Below, one piece after another: positions 63,005-64,000 of a stretch of 64,000 nucleotides of DNA. Made by a program: the position numbers and the translations under genes. The notes under the pieces are model-generated. The model did no database searches. It was not told the DNA's origin and was given only the letters and a program-made list of their open reading frames with translations. Within the stretch, counting starts at the first letter, position 1. Each line of letters opens with the position of its first letter. Source of the DNA: Gottschalkiaceae bacterium SANA (GTDB taxonomy: Bacteria > Bacillota > Clostridia > Tissierellales > GPF-1); contig AP028876.1 in assembly GCA_036323355.1 (NCBI GenBank), forward strand, positions 992,001-1,056,000. Reading direction: 5' to 3'.

Positions 63005-64000
63005 TCGAAACAAATCGAAGTTTATTGAAAAGAGTGAAAGGCGTGTTGATTGGCTGTGCCCTAGGCGATGCCATGGGCATGCCGACGGAAATGTGGACCC
63101 GAGAGAAAATAAATAAGCGATATCCTACGGGTGTTAGCAAATTTGAAGCCACTTCACCCGATGATTTTTTTGGTCGAGAGATGGTTGCCGGTAGTGTGAC
63201 GGATGACACCATCAATACGGTGATGATCCTCAATTCAATCGTTGAATGCAAAGGCTCATTAGATGCACAAAACTATATTTCATCCTTGATCAAGTGGCGG
63301 GAGAGTTCAGAAACGGCTGCGCTTGTTACGGGTCCTTCGACTATGCGAGCCCTCGACAAATTAGAAAAGGGAATTCCAATCGAAGAAACCGGAAAGTGGG
63401 GGACGACCAATGGTGCCGCCATGAAAATCGCTCCCATAGGCATCGTGTCGGATTATAGAAATCTTCAACAGTTGATTGAAAATGTTTATCAAATCTGCAT
63501 GCCTACCCATAACACCAATATCGCCATAACCGGTGCATCCATTGTTGCAGCATGTGTGAGTTATGGGATCAGTGGTGGACAGTCTGTTGAGGATCTTTGG
63601 TCGTTGGCGGATCAAGTGATAGAAGCGGCCAAGGACATTGGTTGTGAAACGCCATCGGCATCACTACGTTTTAGATTGCAGGCAGTAAAACAAATGATCG
63701 AAGCAGAGACGAGCAGGGAAGGCGTCAACAAGCATCGGGTATTGGAACGAGTATACGATGAACTTGGCGCCTCATTTGAAACCATTGAGACGATACCAGC
63801 TGTATTTGCCATTATCCAACTTGCCAAGTGTGATCCACGAGAAGCTGCGTATTTGAGCGCAAGTCTTGGTGGTGACACGGATACGATTGGTGCAATTGCT
63901 GGCGCGATCTGTGGTGCAATGAACCCAGACTTTGATAATTCGATTGTTTCAGAGTTGGAATCGGTGAATGCATTGAATTTTGATAAACTGGCAGAATCCA
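63001..64000 (+). CDS. ADP-ribosylglycohydrolase family protein (3' end outside window)
   Basis: The frame runs from ATG 63001 to the window edge without a stop, at least 333 residues. The family motifs are clear: LIGCALGDAMGMPTE near residue 20, VTDDT near 65 (metal Asp pair), TNGAAMKIAPIG, and the C-terminal SLGGDTDTIGAIAGAICG near 290-307. These dinuclear magnesium enzymes split N- or O-glycosidic bonds to ribose, as in DraG and ARH, and some sit in nucleoside or sugar catabolic operons (for example yegU). ATGA overlap with the PTS gene implies coupled translation, so I infer it acts on the imported, phosphorylated substrate. Confidence 0.88.
   Translation, partial: MIETNRSLLKRVKGVLIGCALGDAMGMPTEMWTREKINKRYPTGVSKFEATSPDDFFGREMVAGSVTDDTINTVMILNSIVECKGSLDAQNYISSLIKWRESSETAALVTGPSTMRALDKLEKGIPIEETGKWGTTNGAAMKIAPIGIVSDYRNLQQLIENVYQICMPTHNTNIAITGASIVAACVSYGISGGQSVEDLWSLADQVIEAAKDIGCETPSASLRFRLQAVKQMIEAETSREGVNKHRVLERVYDELGASFETIETIPAVFAIIQLAKCDPREAAYLSASLGGDTDTIGAIAGAICGAMNPDFDNSIVSELESVNALNFDKLAES

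Overview
The window reads as a chromosomal stretch of a moderately AT-rich, anaerobic Bacillota, most likely in Clostridia. The evidence is strong AGGAGG-type ribosome binding sites, sigma-A promoters with 16-18 base spacers, many short hairpin plus T-run terminators, T-box and LicT antitermination, CcpA-like cre sites, lipobox signal peptides, and a histidine/formiminoglutamate fermentation operon joined to formate-tetrahydrofolate ligase. Species cannot be fixed from the sequence. No rRNA, tRNA, prophage or CRISPR array was seen.

Layout. 0-10.5 kb: tail of an unknown gene, a MATE exporter, a minus-strand MotA/MotB-like pair, a HAD phosphatase fused to a DUF1893-like domain, an RND efflux pair, a Nudix hydrolase and a PlsC-type acyltransferase. 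10.6-16.4 kb: a candidate small RNA, then a complete oligopeptide ABC importer (binding protein, two permeases, two ATPases). 16.5-18.5 kb: YbaK-like deacylase, class II aldolase and a 56-base tandem repeat. 18.5-25 kb: fhs-hutU-formiminotransferase-hutI-fchA, which should take urocanate to glutamate, ammonia and formate with ATP recovered by Fhs; hutH is not present. 25-27.6 kb: Fur and TetR regulators, then trpS under a T-box with a TGG specifier and a second folded leader.

27.7-32.3 kb, minus strand: a six-gene operon headed by a molybdenum-cofactor-like riboswitch. It encodes an Ig-like surface protein, a FecCD/BtuCD-type importer, a DDTDN-motif protein related to TiaS, and a small Cys protein. 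I infer molybdate or tungstate uptake. 32.6-42.7 kb: a PHP phosphoesterase, then a sugar-sensing module (two membrane-tethered sugar-binding proteins around a LytS/YesN two-component system) followed by the ChvE/GguAB-type monosaccharide importer it presumably controls. 42.9-44.3 kb: an IS110-family element with a possible bridge RNA.

44.3-53.8 kb: CPBP protease, an XRE/S24-like regulator, a TetR-led ABC-2 exporter, and a MarR-led heterodimeric ABC exporter whose promoter is covered by a large palindrome. 53.9-59.7 kb: a diguanylate cyclase, a second class II aldolase with an upstream cre site, an unknown secreted protein, a membrane protein plus small XRE regulator, and a GNAT acetyltransferase. 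59.9-64 kb: a LicT/RAT-controlled beta-glucoside-type PTS permease coupled to an ADP-ribosylglycohydrolase that runs off the window.

The most interesting items are the Moco-like riboswitch operon, the second RNA structure before trpS, the putative IS110 bridge RNA, the stand-alone small RNA at 10.6 kb, the HAD-DUF1893 fusion, the orphan MotAB-like pair, and the PTS/ADP-ribosylglycohydrolase pairing.
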